From positions 1 through 40,398 of the forward strand of contig NZ_JAAVJC010000020.1 of assembly GCF_012033785.1 (NCBI RefSeq): a DNA stretch of 40,398 nucleotides, given 5' to 3'. Shown piece by piece: positions 33,472-40,398 of the stretch. The translations under genes were made by a program, and so were the position numbers. A model generated the notes under the pieces. It had not been told where the DNA came from. It ran no database searches and saw only the letters and a program-made list of their open reading frames with translations. Source of the DNA: Streptomyces bohaiensis. GTDB lineage: Bacteria; Actinomycetota; Actinomycetes; Streptomycetales; Streptomycetaceae. Position 1 is the stretch's first letter, and each line of letters starts with the position of its first letter.

Positions 33472-34057
33472 ATGAACCACGAGCACAGGCGATCTTCCTG
33501 GCCGTCGACACGGCCGCCCGCCAGGCCGAGCTGACCGCCCTCGGCGCCGTTCAGGCCGCCCCCCCCGCACCCTCTTTACTCGCAGGACTTTCGAGAGGGA
33601 CTCCCCACACGCGGGGCCTGGGTCCGGCTGCGGGACGACGGCAGCCGCTCAACCCTCACGCTCTCGCAGGTCACCGATGCCACGACGATCTACGGCACCG
33701 AGGATCGCGACGAGACAGCCGACCCGCACGCCATGCCGACATCCTGCGCTGTGCCCGCCTCACCGAGCTCCGGTTACCAGGAGAACTACCGCGAGGAATG
33801 GCGCCTGGGCGGGGTCGTCTTCGACTCCGACACCTGGCCGGGCCTCCCGACCCTCCCGTAGATCGAGGGCCCCCGACGAGGCCTCAGAGCGCCAGGCTGC
33901 CGCTCTGCTGCACCTCGACTACTCCGACGCACAGTTCGGCAGCTTCGATGAGATCTACACGACCGAGCCCGGCCGCGACATCCACGCCGAGCCCACCCTG
34001 CTCCTCTCCGAAGTGGAGAAGTGCCCTGCCTTCCACTCCGTCCCCCGGCGCACGTGA
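33472..34057 (+). pseudogene. Decayed CYTH-domain (class IV adenylate cyclase-like) gene
   Basis: The normal protein can be read only by changing frame several times. From ATG 33472, the pieces FLAVDTAARQAELTALGAVQ, TLFTRRTFERDS, RGAWVRLRDDGSRSTLTLSQ, ADILRCARLTELRL, YQENYREEWRLGGVVFDSDT and DEASERQAAALLHLDYSDAQ occur in the right order but in different frames. An in-frame TAG interrupts near 33860. These are the conserved segments of a Streptomyces CYTH/CyaB-like protein (triphosphate tunnel fold, beta-strand barrel with basic and acidic ligands) of about 190 residues. At least four frameshifts plus the stop mean it is dead. It abuts the tRNA-derived repeat at 34092, suggesting it became dispensable or was damaged when the island entered. 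Confidence 0.85.
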
Positions 34058-34091
34058 CTGCACAGGCAGGGGCAGACGGGGCCGGCTCCTT

Positions 34092-34194
34092 CGCGTGCAC
34101 TGACTCGGAAAAAGCCCAGGTCGCATGAGATGCGACCTGGGCTTCCGTCGGCTTCGCCTGAGGGAATCGACCCCCTGGCCTACGCACTACGATC
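34092..34194. repeat. Degenerate direct copy of tRNA-Thr 3' half plus terminator (attachment-site-like)
   Basis: Bases 34092-34194 match 37591-37692 at roughly four in five positions in the same orientation, with one single-base gap. The copy covers the tRNA terminator hairpin and the 3' half of tRNA-Thr, and loses similarity at the anticodon loop. That is the classic extent of an integrase attachment duplication. Because the tRNA reads leftward, a displaced 3' end lying to its left is the expected geometry. Confidence 0.8.
34112..34144 (-). terminator. Hairpin terminator, copied with the tRNA 3' end
   Basis: A perfect 14-bp stem (34112-34125 with 34131-34144) and five-base loop is followed on the minus strand by a short T run. 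It is the counterpart of 37613-37639. One stem pair is G-C here and A-T there, so the fold has been preserved by covariation. It may now terminate the ASCH operon. Confidence 0.8.
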
Positions 34195-34499
34195 CGTCCA
34201 CGCTGGGCGATGCCGGTCGCGGATCGCCCAAGTCCGCTACGCCGCTGCCGCACTGTTCGGGACGTGCGGCCACTCTGGTCGCTCCTCTCCTCCACCTCGC
34301 CGCCGCCACGGGCGTCGCGATGGGGCGAGGCCCACGAGCAATCTCTATCCTCCTGCAGTCGTGTATGTGGCTGGCGGAGCGCGTCAGTTGCCGGATGGCG
34401 GGACCGCCCCGTTTCAGCCCCGATCTACCGCTCGGCCCGTCGAGGAACCGCCGTGAGCGCTGCGCCCTCCAGGGTGAGCGTCCGTCCGCCGAGCCTCGT
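34195..34499. other. No recognisable gene
   Basis: About 300 bases lie between the att-like repeat and the ASCH gene. Several overlapping short frames exist on both strands, but none has a recognised domain or convincing codon use. It could be remnant mobile-element DNA. Confidence 0.4.
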
Positions 34500-34979
34500 C
34501 TATGCCGGAACCAGGTCTCCCAGCGCCTTGCGGAGGACCTCACACAGCGCTGAGCCTGTGGAAGCCACCTGGCGCAAGTCGTTGTACTTCATGTAGCGGT
34601 AGCTCTGGGGAGGGTGGAAGGTCCCGGTGGCACGCAGGGCGCCAAGTGTCACCGGCTCTTCAAAGCTGGAGGGGTTCTCTAGCGTCAGGCCGCTGGCGAG
34701 GGCAGCGCCGCTCATGTAAGCGTCGTACTCGCGTCGGGTGATGCCTGTTCGGTCTCGGTGGACAGACCACACGTCCTTCGGTGGGGCGACATCGACCGAG
34801 GCGATGTACGCCATGCCCACCAGGGCCATGATGGGTGCCGTCGCATACAGCAGAACAGGGGTTCCGGGTGGTGCTGCGACGCGCTGACGACGGACCTCCA
34901 CCGTCTTGCTGCCGTCTAGGATCGCCGAGGCGAAGCGGGGGTGAACGGACAGCAGCATCGCGCGTTCCGGATCGTTCAC
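34500..34979 (-). CDS. ASCH-domain (PUA-like) protein
   Basis: 159 residues from GTG 34979, overlapping the upstream gene's TGA by four bases (GTGA), so translationally coupled; ATG 34958 is an alternative. The ASCH hallmark ILDGSKTVEVRRQRV follows the strand MLLSVHPRFASA. Next come the strand VLLYATAPIMALVGMAYIASV and a helical insert, with a closing motif PVTLGALRATGTFHPPQSYR. ASCH domains are small beta-barrels that bind RNA or modified nucleosides. E. coli YqfB hydrolyses N4-acetylcytidine using Lys and a Thr three residues later. Here the Lys is kept (GSKTVE) but that later position is Glu, so the same activity cannot be assumed. The tight coupling to a large acetyltransferase-PIN protein suggests a shared RNA-related task. 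Confidence 0.8.
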   Translation of the reverse strand: MNDPERAMLLSVHPRFASAILDGSKTVEVRRQRVAAPPGTPVLLYATAPIMALVGMAYIASVDVAPPKDVWSVHRDRTGITRREYDAYMSGAALASGLTLENPSSFEEPVTLGALRATGTFHPPQSYRYMKYNDLRQVASTGSALCEVLRKALGDLVPA

Positions 34980-37042
34980 GTCGTTCGGTGCCCCTCTTGG
35001 TAGATCGCCTGGAACAGCTCGCTCCCGATCCTTGACAGCGAGATCAGCGAGCTCGAGGACCACCGTAGCCCCAGCTCCTCAGTCAGGGAGGTCAGCCTCC
35101 GCAGCGTCACGGGCTTGGGAAAGATCTCGGTGTCGGAGAACCTCAGCGCCATGGCCCGTCCGGAGGCATCAGCCGCTTCCTGCACCTCGGCCCGACCGTA
35201 TACGCCCAAGTGCTCGAACTTGGAGAACAGAGCGTCTGGTGCATCGATGAGCACTTCGTCGAGTCGTGATGCGCCGACCACCATCCGACCCTCGCCGGGG
35301 GACTTGCCCTCACTGACGTACCAGAGCACGCGTGCGGGAACGCTCTCCCCTCGGCGCCCAGAAGATCGGTAGTAGACGTGCTCCCTGCTGATACCCAGGA
35401 TGTCGCTCCGAGGGATGAGCATGGCGGGCATGTTGAACAGCTCGGTGGACCATCGCGGCTTAATGGGCACGAGGAAGGTCGGCAGCTCGGAGTCGATGAT
35501 TTTCGCCGGCCACCACGCTCGCTCCACCACGGAGGCGACCTCGGCTGGCATTCCCGTCCCAAGCACCGCTCTTTCCGTCACCGGTTCCCGTACCAGTTCA
35601 CCGGCCGCGGCCTCTACCTCGGCGGCCGTCCCGCACACATTCACGAGGAGGGCGACGAGGTCGTCTCCACGCTCGAGGAATCCGTCGTCTGCCGCCGCCG
35701 CCCGGGCCGCCTCGGAGGGATACGGGTCGTTGATGCGGATGATCTCGGCGCCGCACTCGCGCCCCAGACGCTTGAGCAGGAAGAGGAGCTGTCGTGCCAG
35801 GGTTTCCTCCAAGCGGTGGCCAGCGGTTCGAAGCACTGGAACGACCAGGCTGCGCCCGTCCAGCCCCCATGCGTAAAGTGCGACGGGATGGCCGTCGCCG
35901 TCGCGGAGGAGCTCACGGTGCCACGCGAGTGTGCCCCTGTTCAGGGAGCGCAATCGCTCGCCGAAGGCCAAACTGTCTTCGTGGCCCGACTGCTCGAAGA
36001 ATGCCACCATTTCGCCTTCTCCGCCCGGCGCCACCTCACCGGACCTGAACTCTGTACCCATCAGATCCGCCGGACGGTACACCTGTGCCTGTCGGAGCTC
36101 ATCCACATGAAGAGTCACGGTGGCGGGTGACACAACTCGAACCCTGGCGGCGTCCCAGGCGAGATGGGCCAGGCGTGTCAGCAGCGGGTCGCGGGTAACT
36201 AGAACCTGCAGACCAGCGCACGAGGTCTCGGCGATGTATCGGATACAACGCAGCAGATCCGTATCCACGGTCAGATCCCCGGGCGAACGATTGACTGCCT
36301 GCAGCAGCTCACCGCACCTCTCCGTGACAGCTACAGGCTCGGGGGTCAACTGGCGCAGTCCGTGTAGCGCCGACCGCTGATGCTGCCGCTCTGCGGTTTC
36401 GGCGATGTCTCTGACTTGGTGAACCAGCTGGGGCGTGCAGGCGAGCTCGACGAGATCGGTCATCCAGCCAGCCTCCAGCGCACGAGACTCCTCGGCGTTC
36501 TCCCCCTCGGCGAGCCCGCGCAGATCAGAGAAGACACCATGGTCGACAGTCACCGTCAGCAGCGCGTCGCTTTCCACCTCCGCGAAGAGGTCCGGGTGCC
36601 CCAGGTCCAACCACCAGCCGTCGAGGATATGCCCGGCTTGGCTCCGCCCTCTGACCTCGCCGCGGGGAAGGAAGCCCAGACTTCTCCACATGTCGCTAAG
36701 TCCGTAGTCCCTTCTACACTTCGCCTTGATGCCGAGCCGCTGCGAGTATCGCTCGCTGATTGCTTCCACGAGCCGTCGTGCGGTGCCCTTTCCGCGGTGA
36801 TTCACCGACACGCACAGATGTGCGAGACGGATATGTGCACTCCTCTTCGGGAGCCCGAACAGCGCGTACCCGACCACTTCCTTCGCTTCGACGGCGACGA
36901 GGAGGCCTCCGTCTTCCGCCATCCGGCGGTAGGCGGGGGGCGTCATCAACCCGAGTGTTTTTGTGTGTCGGTCTCCCAGTGCAACCGCCCCGCTGATCAG
37001 CTCGTCCTGGTTTGCGGAAACCCACAGGATTTCGACCGTCAT
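34976..37042 (-). CDS. Multidomain GNAT acetyltransferase - PIN-like - PUA/EVE-like fusion protein
   Basis: 688 residues from ATG 37042 (GGGGGAG just upstream). Residues 1-150 are a GNAT acetyltransferase, with the acetyl-CoA loop VNHRGKGTARRLV at 80-92. Residues about 160-315 look like a PIN nuclease fold: DHGVFSDL (Asp167), acidic Asp260/Asp262 in TVDTDLLRCIRYIAET, and VTRDPLLTRLA (Asp285). Residues about 330-480 resemble a second, degenerate GNAT fold (SLVVPVLRTAGHRLEETLA, DDGFLERGDDLVALLV). Residues 500-655 form a beta-rich PUA/EVE-like domain (ARVLWYVSEGKS, GASRLDEVLIDAP). The combination of acetyltransferase, putative RNase and nucleic-acid-reader folds, coupled to an ASCH gene, points to RNA modification or cleavage, perhaps defence or toxin-antitoxin. 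Domain calls beyond the first GNAT are by pattern only. Confidence 0.72.
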   Translation of the reverse strand: MTVEILWVSANQDELISGAVALGDRHTKTLGLMTPPAYRRMAEDGGLLVAVEAKEVVGYALFGLPKRSAHIRLAHLCVSVNHRGKGTARRLVEAISERYSQRLGIKAKCRRDYGLSDMWRSLGFLPRGEVRGRSQAGHILDGWWLDLGHPDLFAEVESDALLTVTVDHGVFSDLRGLAEGENAEESRALEAGWMTDLVELACTPQLVHQVRDIAETAERQHQRSALHGLRQLTPEPVAVTERCGELLQAVNRSPGDLTVDTDLLRCIRYIAETSCAGLQVLVTRDPLLTRLAHLAWDAARVRVVSPATVTLHVDELRQAQVYRPADLMGTEFRSGEVAPGGEGEMVAFFEQSGHEDSLAFGERLRSLNRGTLAWHRELLRDGDGHPVALYAWGLDGRSLVVPVLRTAGHRLEETLARQLLFLLKRLGRECGAEIIRINDPYPSEAARAAAADDGFLERGDDLVALLVNVCGTAAEVEAAAGELVREPVTERAVLGTGMPAEVASVVERAWWPAKIIDSELPTFLVPIKPRWSTELFNMPAMLIPRSDILGISREHVYYRSSGRRGESVPARVLWYVSEGKSPGEGRMVVGASRLDEVLIDAPDALFSKFEHLGVYGRAEVQEAADASGRAMALRFSDTEIFPKPVTLRRLTSLTEELGLRWSSSSLISLSRIGSELFQAIYQEGHRTT

Positions 37043-37091
37043 CGCTCCCCCTTCAGGTGGCCGAATGGTCGGCCCAGTCTCTGCTGTCAGT

Positions 37092-37111
37092 AGATGAGGA
37101 GAGTCTCATCT
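37092..37111 (-). promoter_or_regulatory. Operator-like palindrome upstream of the GNAT-PIN gene
   Basis: AGATGAG and CTCATCT (seven-base perfect arms, six-base spacer) lie 50 bases upstream of the GNAT-PIN start, in a locally AT-richer stretch. This is a plausible regulator site; self-regulation by the encoded system is possible but not shown. Confidence 0.5.
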
Positions 37112-37242
37112 TTGCGAAGACTGTCGTTCAAGAGGGCGCAAGGGGGCGCGTGGTGCTGCAGGGCGAGCCCACGCACTCCGTCCTCGACTGTTTGTTCGAA
37201 ATAATCGCTGCTTGATGGCTTCCGGGTGTGTCGGCAGGTCCC

Positions 37243-37602
37243 ATGGGGTGCGACGGCTCAATCCGGATCATGGGTTGCGGGCGCGGATGTTTGCGCTTCG
37301 CAACCTGGATCGCTGGTGGGCGTACTTACGTGGCGGGGCTCCGAGTGGAGACGGATGACGGGATTATTCGCTGCTCGACTTGCCGTCAGGTTCTCTGGCT
37401 GTTGGCGGCCCTCCGGGCCCGTCCGCACGCCCGGGTCGGCCAGGCGTGGCGCGCTATGAAGGGGCGGTCGGGGCTCTCAAAGGGAGCGATGCGGCGCATG
37501 GGGGACGCCTTCATGCCGGCTCCCCGGAGTGCCACTGAGACCAGAACTGAGACCAGCGAGACCCGCGCTGAACGTGCGCGACGTCGCCGTCGCGTGCACT
37601 GA
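37243..37602 (+). CDS. Uncertain small cysteine-rich ORF
   Basis: A 119-codon frame from ATG 37243. The first half contains Cys pairs (GCGRGC and RCSTCR) that could form a zinc ribbon. The second half is Arg/Glu-rich and low-complexity, and its end runs into the tRNA-associated repeat at 37591. The ribosome binding site is weak. I do not recognise the family. It may be a genuine small island protein, a truncated gene cut off at the attachment site, or chance. Confidence 0.3.
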   Translation: MGCDGSIRIMGCGRGCLRFATWIAGGRTYVAGLRVETDDGIIRCSTCRQVLWLLAALRARPHARVGQAWRAMKGRSGLSKGAMRRMGDAFMPAPRSATETRTETSETRAERARRRRRVH

Positions 37603-37692
37603 CACGGAAAAACCCAGGTCACATGTGGTGTGACCTGGGCTTCTACCGGAGCCGCCTAAGGGAATCGAACCCTTGACCTACGCATTACGAGT
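37591..37692. repeat. Intact-side copy of tRNA-Thr 3' half and terminator (attachment-site-like)
   Basis: Partner of 34092-34194. Here the repeat forms part of the intact tRNA-Thr gene and its terminator, so this is the functional junction. Confidence 0.8.
37613..37639 (-). terminator. Intrinsic terminator of tRNA-Thr
   Basis: A perfect 11-bp stem (37613-37623 with 37629-37639) and five-base loop is followed on the minus strand by five T residues. It lies 11 bases after the tRNA 3' end. Confidence 0.9.
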
Positions 37693-37723
37693 GCGTCGCT
37701 CTGGCCGACTGAGCTAAGGCGGC
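37650..37723 (-). tRNA. tRNA-Thr (anticodon CGT)
   Basis: The 74-base minus-strand sequence folds into a complete cloverleaf. The acceptor stem is GCCGCCT/AGGCGGC with discriminator T. The D arm is GCTC/GAGC. The anticodon stem is ACGCA/TGCGT with loop CTCGTAA, giving anticodon CGT for Thr (ACG codons). The T arm is AAGGG/CCCTT with TTCGATT. The CCA end is not encoded, which is common in Streptomyces. Its 3' half and terminator are duplicated at 34092-34194. Confidence 0.97.
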
Positions 37724-37829
37724 GTGTTCCGGGGCAAGTCTACACACGTCCCGGAGTGGTCCGTGCGGGCCTCCGGGGGCGGGGCGGGTGGCGTCCCGTG
37801 GCCGGTGGGAGCGAGGGGCGGAGTCCGTG

Positions 37830-38501
37830 GTGACAGGTGCAGCGGCGGGGTGGGACGGCGGCCGGCTCTGGTACGCGGCGTACGGGTCGAACCTGCACGT
37901 GGAGCGGTTCGACAGCTACCGGCTGGGCGGGGAGCATCCGGGCGGGGCGCGGGCGTACCCCGGGTTCCGGGACGCGTCACCCCCGGCGGGGAGTCTGCCG
38001 TTGACGCTGACCGGGGCGGTGTACTTCGCCACCGAGTCACCGATCTGGCACGGCGGCCGTGCGTTCTACGATCCCGAAGCCCCGCCGGCGGCGGCGTGCG
38101 GGGAGGAGGGTGTCGCGGCGCGGGGGTACCTGCTCACCCGGGAGCAGTTCCTCGATCTGCTCGCCCAGGAGATGTACCGCCTCCCCGGTGAGGGCCCGGA
38201 GCCCGATCTGGCCGAGGCGGTCGCCACCGGTCGCACGCGGGCCGGGGAGGGCCGGTACGAGACGGTGGTGCGCGGCGGGGAGGTGGACGGCCTCCCGGTG
38301 CTGACGTTCACGGCACCGTGGGGCGTGAACGATGTGCCGGGGAATCCGCCGTCCGCCGCGTATCTGCGGCACCTGCTGGCGGGCCTGGTCGCCGCGCACG
38401 GCTGGAGCACCGCGCGGGCAGCCGCGTACCTGGCGGCCTGCCCCGGCGCTGCCGGCCACTGGGAAACGGGCGAGATCGCCGCACTGGCGGGGTCCGGTTG
38501 A
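37830..38501 (+). CDS. Gamma-glutamylcyclotransferase-like (YGSNL-fold) protein
   Basis: 223 residues from GTG 37830, six bases after CGGAG; GTG 37827 and ATG 37788 are in-frame alternatives. The N-terminal motif LWYAAYGSNLHVERFDSYR contains the YGSNL turn that binds the glutamyl-type substrate in the GGCT/BtrG fold. GRAFYDP and a later TFTAPWGVNDVPGNPPSAAY are conserved in the Streptomyces homologues, which are often labelled 'histone deacetylase' without support. The usual catalytic Glu of GGCT enzymes is not obvious, so activity is uncertain. There is no signal peptide. It is convergent with the aminopropyltransferase gene across a shared terminator. Confidence 0.7.
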   Translation: MTGAAAGWDGGRLWYAAYGSNLHVERFDSYRLGGEHPGGARAYPGFRDASPPAGSLPLTLTGAVYFATESPIWHGGRAFYDPEAPPAAACGEEGVAARGYLLTREQFLDLLAQEMYRLPGEGPEPDLAEAVATGRTRAGEGRYETVVRGGEVDGLPVLTFTAPWGVNDVPGNPPSAAYLRHLLAGLVAAHGWSTARAAAYLAACPGAAGHWETGEIAALAGSG

Positions 38502-38615
38502 GCGGCGGGAGGCTGCGCGGCGGCGGTGCGTCGGCCGCCGGTGGAGCGGGGCCGTCGCCGTGGGGGCGGTGAGGCTGCGAGCCGGGCGCCGGTGGTCCGG
38601 GGGTCCCGGGGCGCC

Positions 38616-38641
38616 GGCCCGCCTCGGGTGTGAGGCGGGCC
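38616..38641. terminator. Bidirectional terminator between convergent genes
   Basis: A perfect 10-bp stem (38616-38625 with 38632-38641) and six-base loop lies between the stop codons of the YGSNL-family gene and the aminopropyltransferase gene. Confidence 0.7.
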
Positions 38642-38703
38642 CGCGCACACCGCAGGCGGGCGAAGCGGAGCAGCCGCCCGGTGGGGCGGGCCGGCCGAGG
38701 GGG

Positions 38704-40398
38704 TCAGCCGCCGTGCTGCCACTCGGTGCGGGCGTACTGCACCACCACCGGGTCCATGAGCGTGCTGGGCCGGACGTCGGAGCGCCGCCGGTCCACCGGG
38801 AAGACGGTCGCCGCCTCCAGCACGGCGTCGTCGATGAACCGCAGCTGCGGCGCGTCCGGCGCCAGCCGCAGCGGTGCCGGCGCGCTGCCGTCACCCCGGG
38901 CCGGCGCACCGGTGGCCGCGCCCGTTGCCGCGCCGGTCGCCGCGGCGGTGTGGACGGCCGCGGAGGCGGCGCCGTCGGCCGCGTCGGGGGAGCGGGCCAG
39001 CAGGAAGCCCCAGTTGCCGAAGCTCGGCACGTCGACCTGGTACGGGGTGGTGGTGAACCCGGCCTCGGAGAGGGTCGCGTCGATCGACCAGTACGACCGC
39101 GGCGCGAAGAACGGTGACCCGCCCTGCACGGCCAGTGAGCCGTCCTCGGCGAGGATCTGGTCGACGACGGTGTAGAACTCGACGCTGTAGAGCTTGGCGG
39201 TCGGGGCGTCCTCCGGGTCGGGGAAGTCCGCGATCACCACGTCGTACGGTCCCGGGGCGGTGCGGGCCCAGTTGAAGGCGTCGGCGTTGACCACCTCGAC
39301 GCGCGGGTCCGCCAGCGCGTCCTCGTTGAGGCTCCGCAACGGCTCCCAGGAGCGGGCCAGTTCCGTGACCTCGGGGTCGAGGTCGACCAGGGTGACCGAC
39401 TCGACGTCGTCGTACTTGAGCACCTCCCGCACGGCCAGCGCGTCGCCGCCGCCGAGGATCAGCACGCGGGCCCGCGGTCCGGTCATCGCCGGGTGCACCA
39501 GCGCCTCGTGGTACCGGTACTCGTCGATCGAGGAGAACTGGAGGTCGCCGTTGAGGAACAGTCGCATGTCGCGGTCACCGGTGAACGCGAGCGCCTCGGT
39601 GACGACGATCTCCTGGTAGTCGGTGCGCACCGCGTGGACGATCGGGTCGCGGTACAGCTGCTGGCGGGCGGTCACCTCGATCCGGTCGGCGAGCACGTAG
39701 GCGGTGCCGAGGATGCCGAGCACCAGCGCCATGGCCGCGAGCAGCCCGGTGCGGACGACCGGACGCACCTGGCGCCGGAAGATCCACACCACCACGGCGA
39801 TGCCGAACACCGCGTTGACGGCGCCGACGACCAGCGCGCCCTTCAACTGGCCGAAGACGGGGAGCAGCAGCAGCGGGAAGCACAGGCCGCCGACGAGGGC
39901 GCCGATGTAGTCGACGGCGAACATGTCGGCGACGGCGCTGCCTGCCTCCTGGCGGCGGATGCGCTGGAGCAGCGTCATCAGCAGCGGGATCTCGGCGCCG
40001 ATGAGGACGCCGACGATGAACGCGATCACGATCATCGCCGGGGTGTAGACCTGGAGCCAGGCGAACATCGCGTAGAGCACGAGGACCGAGAGCCCGCCGA
40101 TGAGCGCCAGCAGGCCCTCGACGAGGGCGAACGCCCCGACGGCGCGCCGCTGGAGCGGTTTGGCGGCGAGGGAGCCGACGCCCATGGCGAAGACCATCAC
40201 CGACAGCACCAGCGAGGTCTGCATGACGGTGTTGCCGACGAGGTAGCTGCCGAGCGTCACCAGCGCCAGTTCGTAGGCGAGGCCGCAGGCGGCGCAGGCG
40301 AAGACGGAGAACAGCAGCAGGGCGCGCGCCAACCGGGGCCGGGAGCCGGGCAGATGTCCGCCCGGCGGTGGTCCGGCGCCCGGGCCGCCGCCGGGCGG
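38704..40398 (-). CDS. Membrane-anchored spermidine synthase-like (polyamine aminopropyltransferase) protein, 5' end off the window
   Basis: At least 542 residues; the frame remains open through the right edge. The recognisable sequence (LARALLLFSVFACAACGLAYE) is preceded by an in-frame Pro/Gly-rich stretch, so the start is probably beyond the window, although a TTG at 40332 is possible. About seven membrane helices occupy the first 230 residues. A spermidine-synthase domain follows: LFLNGDLQFSSIDEYRYHE, the SAM-binding-type loop LILGGGDALAVREVLKY, VTLVDLDPEVTELA and the active-site region VVIADFPDPEDAPTAKLYS. A low-complexity Ala-rich stretch precedes the C-terminus. The family carries an aminopropyltransferase domain on a membrane anchor; its physiological substrate in Streptomyces is unsettled. 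Confidence 0.88.
   Translation of the reverse strand, partial: PPGGGPGAGPPPGGHLPGSRPRLARALLLFSVFACAACGLAYELALVTLGSYLVGNTVMQTSLVLSVMVFAMGVGSLAAKPLQRRAVGAFALVEGLLALIGGLSVLVLYAMFAWLQVYTPAMIVIAFIVGVLIGAEIPLLMTLLQRIRRQEAGSAVADMFAVDYIGALVGGLCFPLLLLPVFGQLKGALVVGAVNAVFGIAVVVWIFRRQVRPVVRTGLLAAMALVLGILGTAYVLADRIEVTARQQLYRDPIVHAVRTDYQEIVVTEALAFTGDRDMRLFLNGDLQFSSIDEYRYHEALVHPAMTGPRARVLILGGGDALAVREVLKYDDVESVTLVDLDPEVTELARSWEPLRSLNEDALADPRVEVVNADAFNWARTAPGPYDVVIADFPDPEDAPTAKLYSVEFYTVVDQILAEDGSLAVQGGSPFFAPRSYWSIDATLSEAGFTTTPYQVDVPSFGNWGFLLARSPDAADGAASAAVHTAAATGAATGAATGAPARGDGSAPAPLRLAPDAPQLRFIDDAVLEAATVFPVDRRRSDVRPSTLMDPVVVQYARTEWQHGG

Larger units (their letters stand above)
34092..37723. mobile_element. 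Inferred remnant of a tRNA-Thr-integrated genomic island
   Basis: About 3.6 kb lie between a degenerate and an intact copy of the tRNA-Thr(CGT) 3' end. The interior is visibly less GC-rich and uses rarer codons (CTA, ATT, CTT) than the flanks. It carries a two-gene GNAT-PIN-PUA/ASCH operon of accessory type. No integrase, excisionase or replication gene is recognisable, so if this was an integrative element it has lost its mobility genes. An alternative is simple tandem duplication of the tRNA followed by decay. Confidence 0.55.

Noticed and set aside
34125..34553. Plus-strand frame beginning inside the tRNA-derived repeat
   Set aside because: It starts within a terminator hairpin, has no ribosome binding site and overlaps the ASCH gene end on the opposite strand; no domain is visible.

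Overview
The window is a high-GC actinomycete chromosome segment, almost certainly Streptomyces. The support is extreme third-position GC, frequent GTG starts with GGAGG-type ribosome binding sites, the conserved Streptomyces pair DEAD-box helicase plus SCO5918-family protein, and membrane-bound aminopropyltransferase and YGSNL-family neighbours. No plasmid, phage structural or CRISPR genes were seen.

Layout. (1) 1-9.8 kb is mostly housekeeping or accessory: a CGNR zinc-finger regulator divergent from an alpha/beta hydrolase, a membrane protein with a long proline-rich insert, a cold-response locus (helicase, SCO5918-family protein and a possible csp relic), a TetR regulator, and a MerR regulator divergent from a small dimeric-barrel protein plus a DHA2-type efflux pump. 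The first 103 bases are a perfect inverted copy of bases 446-548, which may be an assembly fold-back. (2) 9.8-33.0 kb on the minus strand is one long operon of nine genes for a polyunsaturated-fatty-acid (Pfa) type iterative synthase: free ACP, thioesterase, PfaA-like (KS-AT-3xACP-KR-DH), PfaC-like with a fused PfaB-type acyltransferase (KS-CLF-AT and four hot-dog folds), PfaD enoyl reductase, two acyl-CoA dehydrogenase homologues, an Sfp-type phosphopantetheinyl transferase and a COG2907-type flavoprotein. Four of its junctions are 4-19 base overlaps. (3) 33.0-37.7 kb is a lower-GC accessory stretch: a decayed CYTH-domain gene, then a region bounded by two copies of the 3' half of tRNA-Thr(CGT) with its terminator. 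Inside lie a large GNAT-PIN-PUA-like fusion protein and an overlapping ASCH-domain gene. (4) 37.7-40.4 kb returns to core genes: the intact tRNA-Thr, a YGSNL-family protein and a membrane-anchored spermidine-synthase-like protein that runs off the right edge.

How the genes work together. The Pfa-type synthase should build a long, unsaturated acyl chain from malonyl units. The PPTase would prime the ACPs, PfaD and the DH domains would set the double bonds, and the thioesterase would release the acid. The two dehydrogenases and the COG2907 flavoprotein could add further unsaturation, so the product is probably a specialised polyene lipid rather than EPA or DHA. This is inference; no product can be read from the sequence.

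The two best candidates for undescribed biology are this expanded Pfa operon and the GNAT-PIN-PUA plus ASCH pair carried between duplicated tRNA ends, which looks like a nucleic-acid-directed defence or RNA-modification module.
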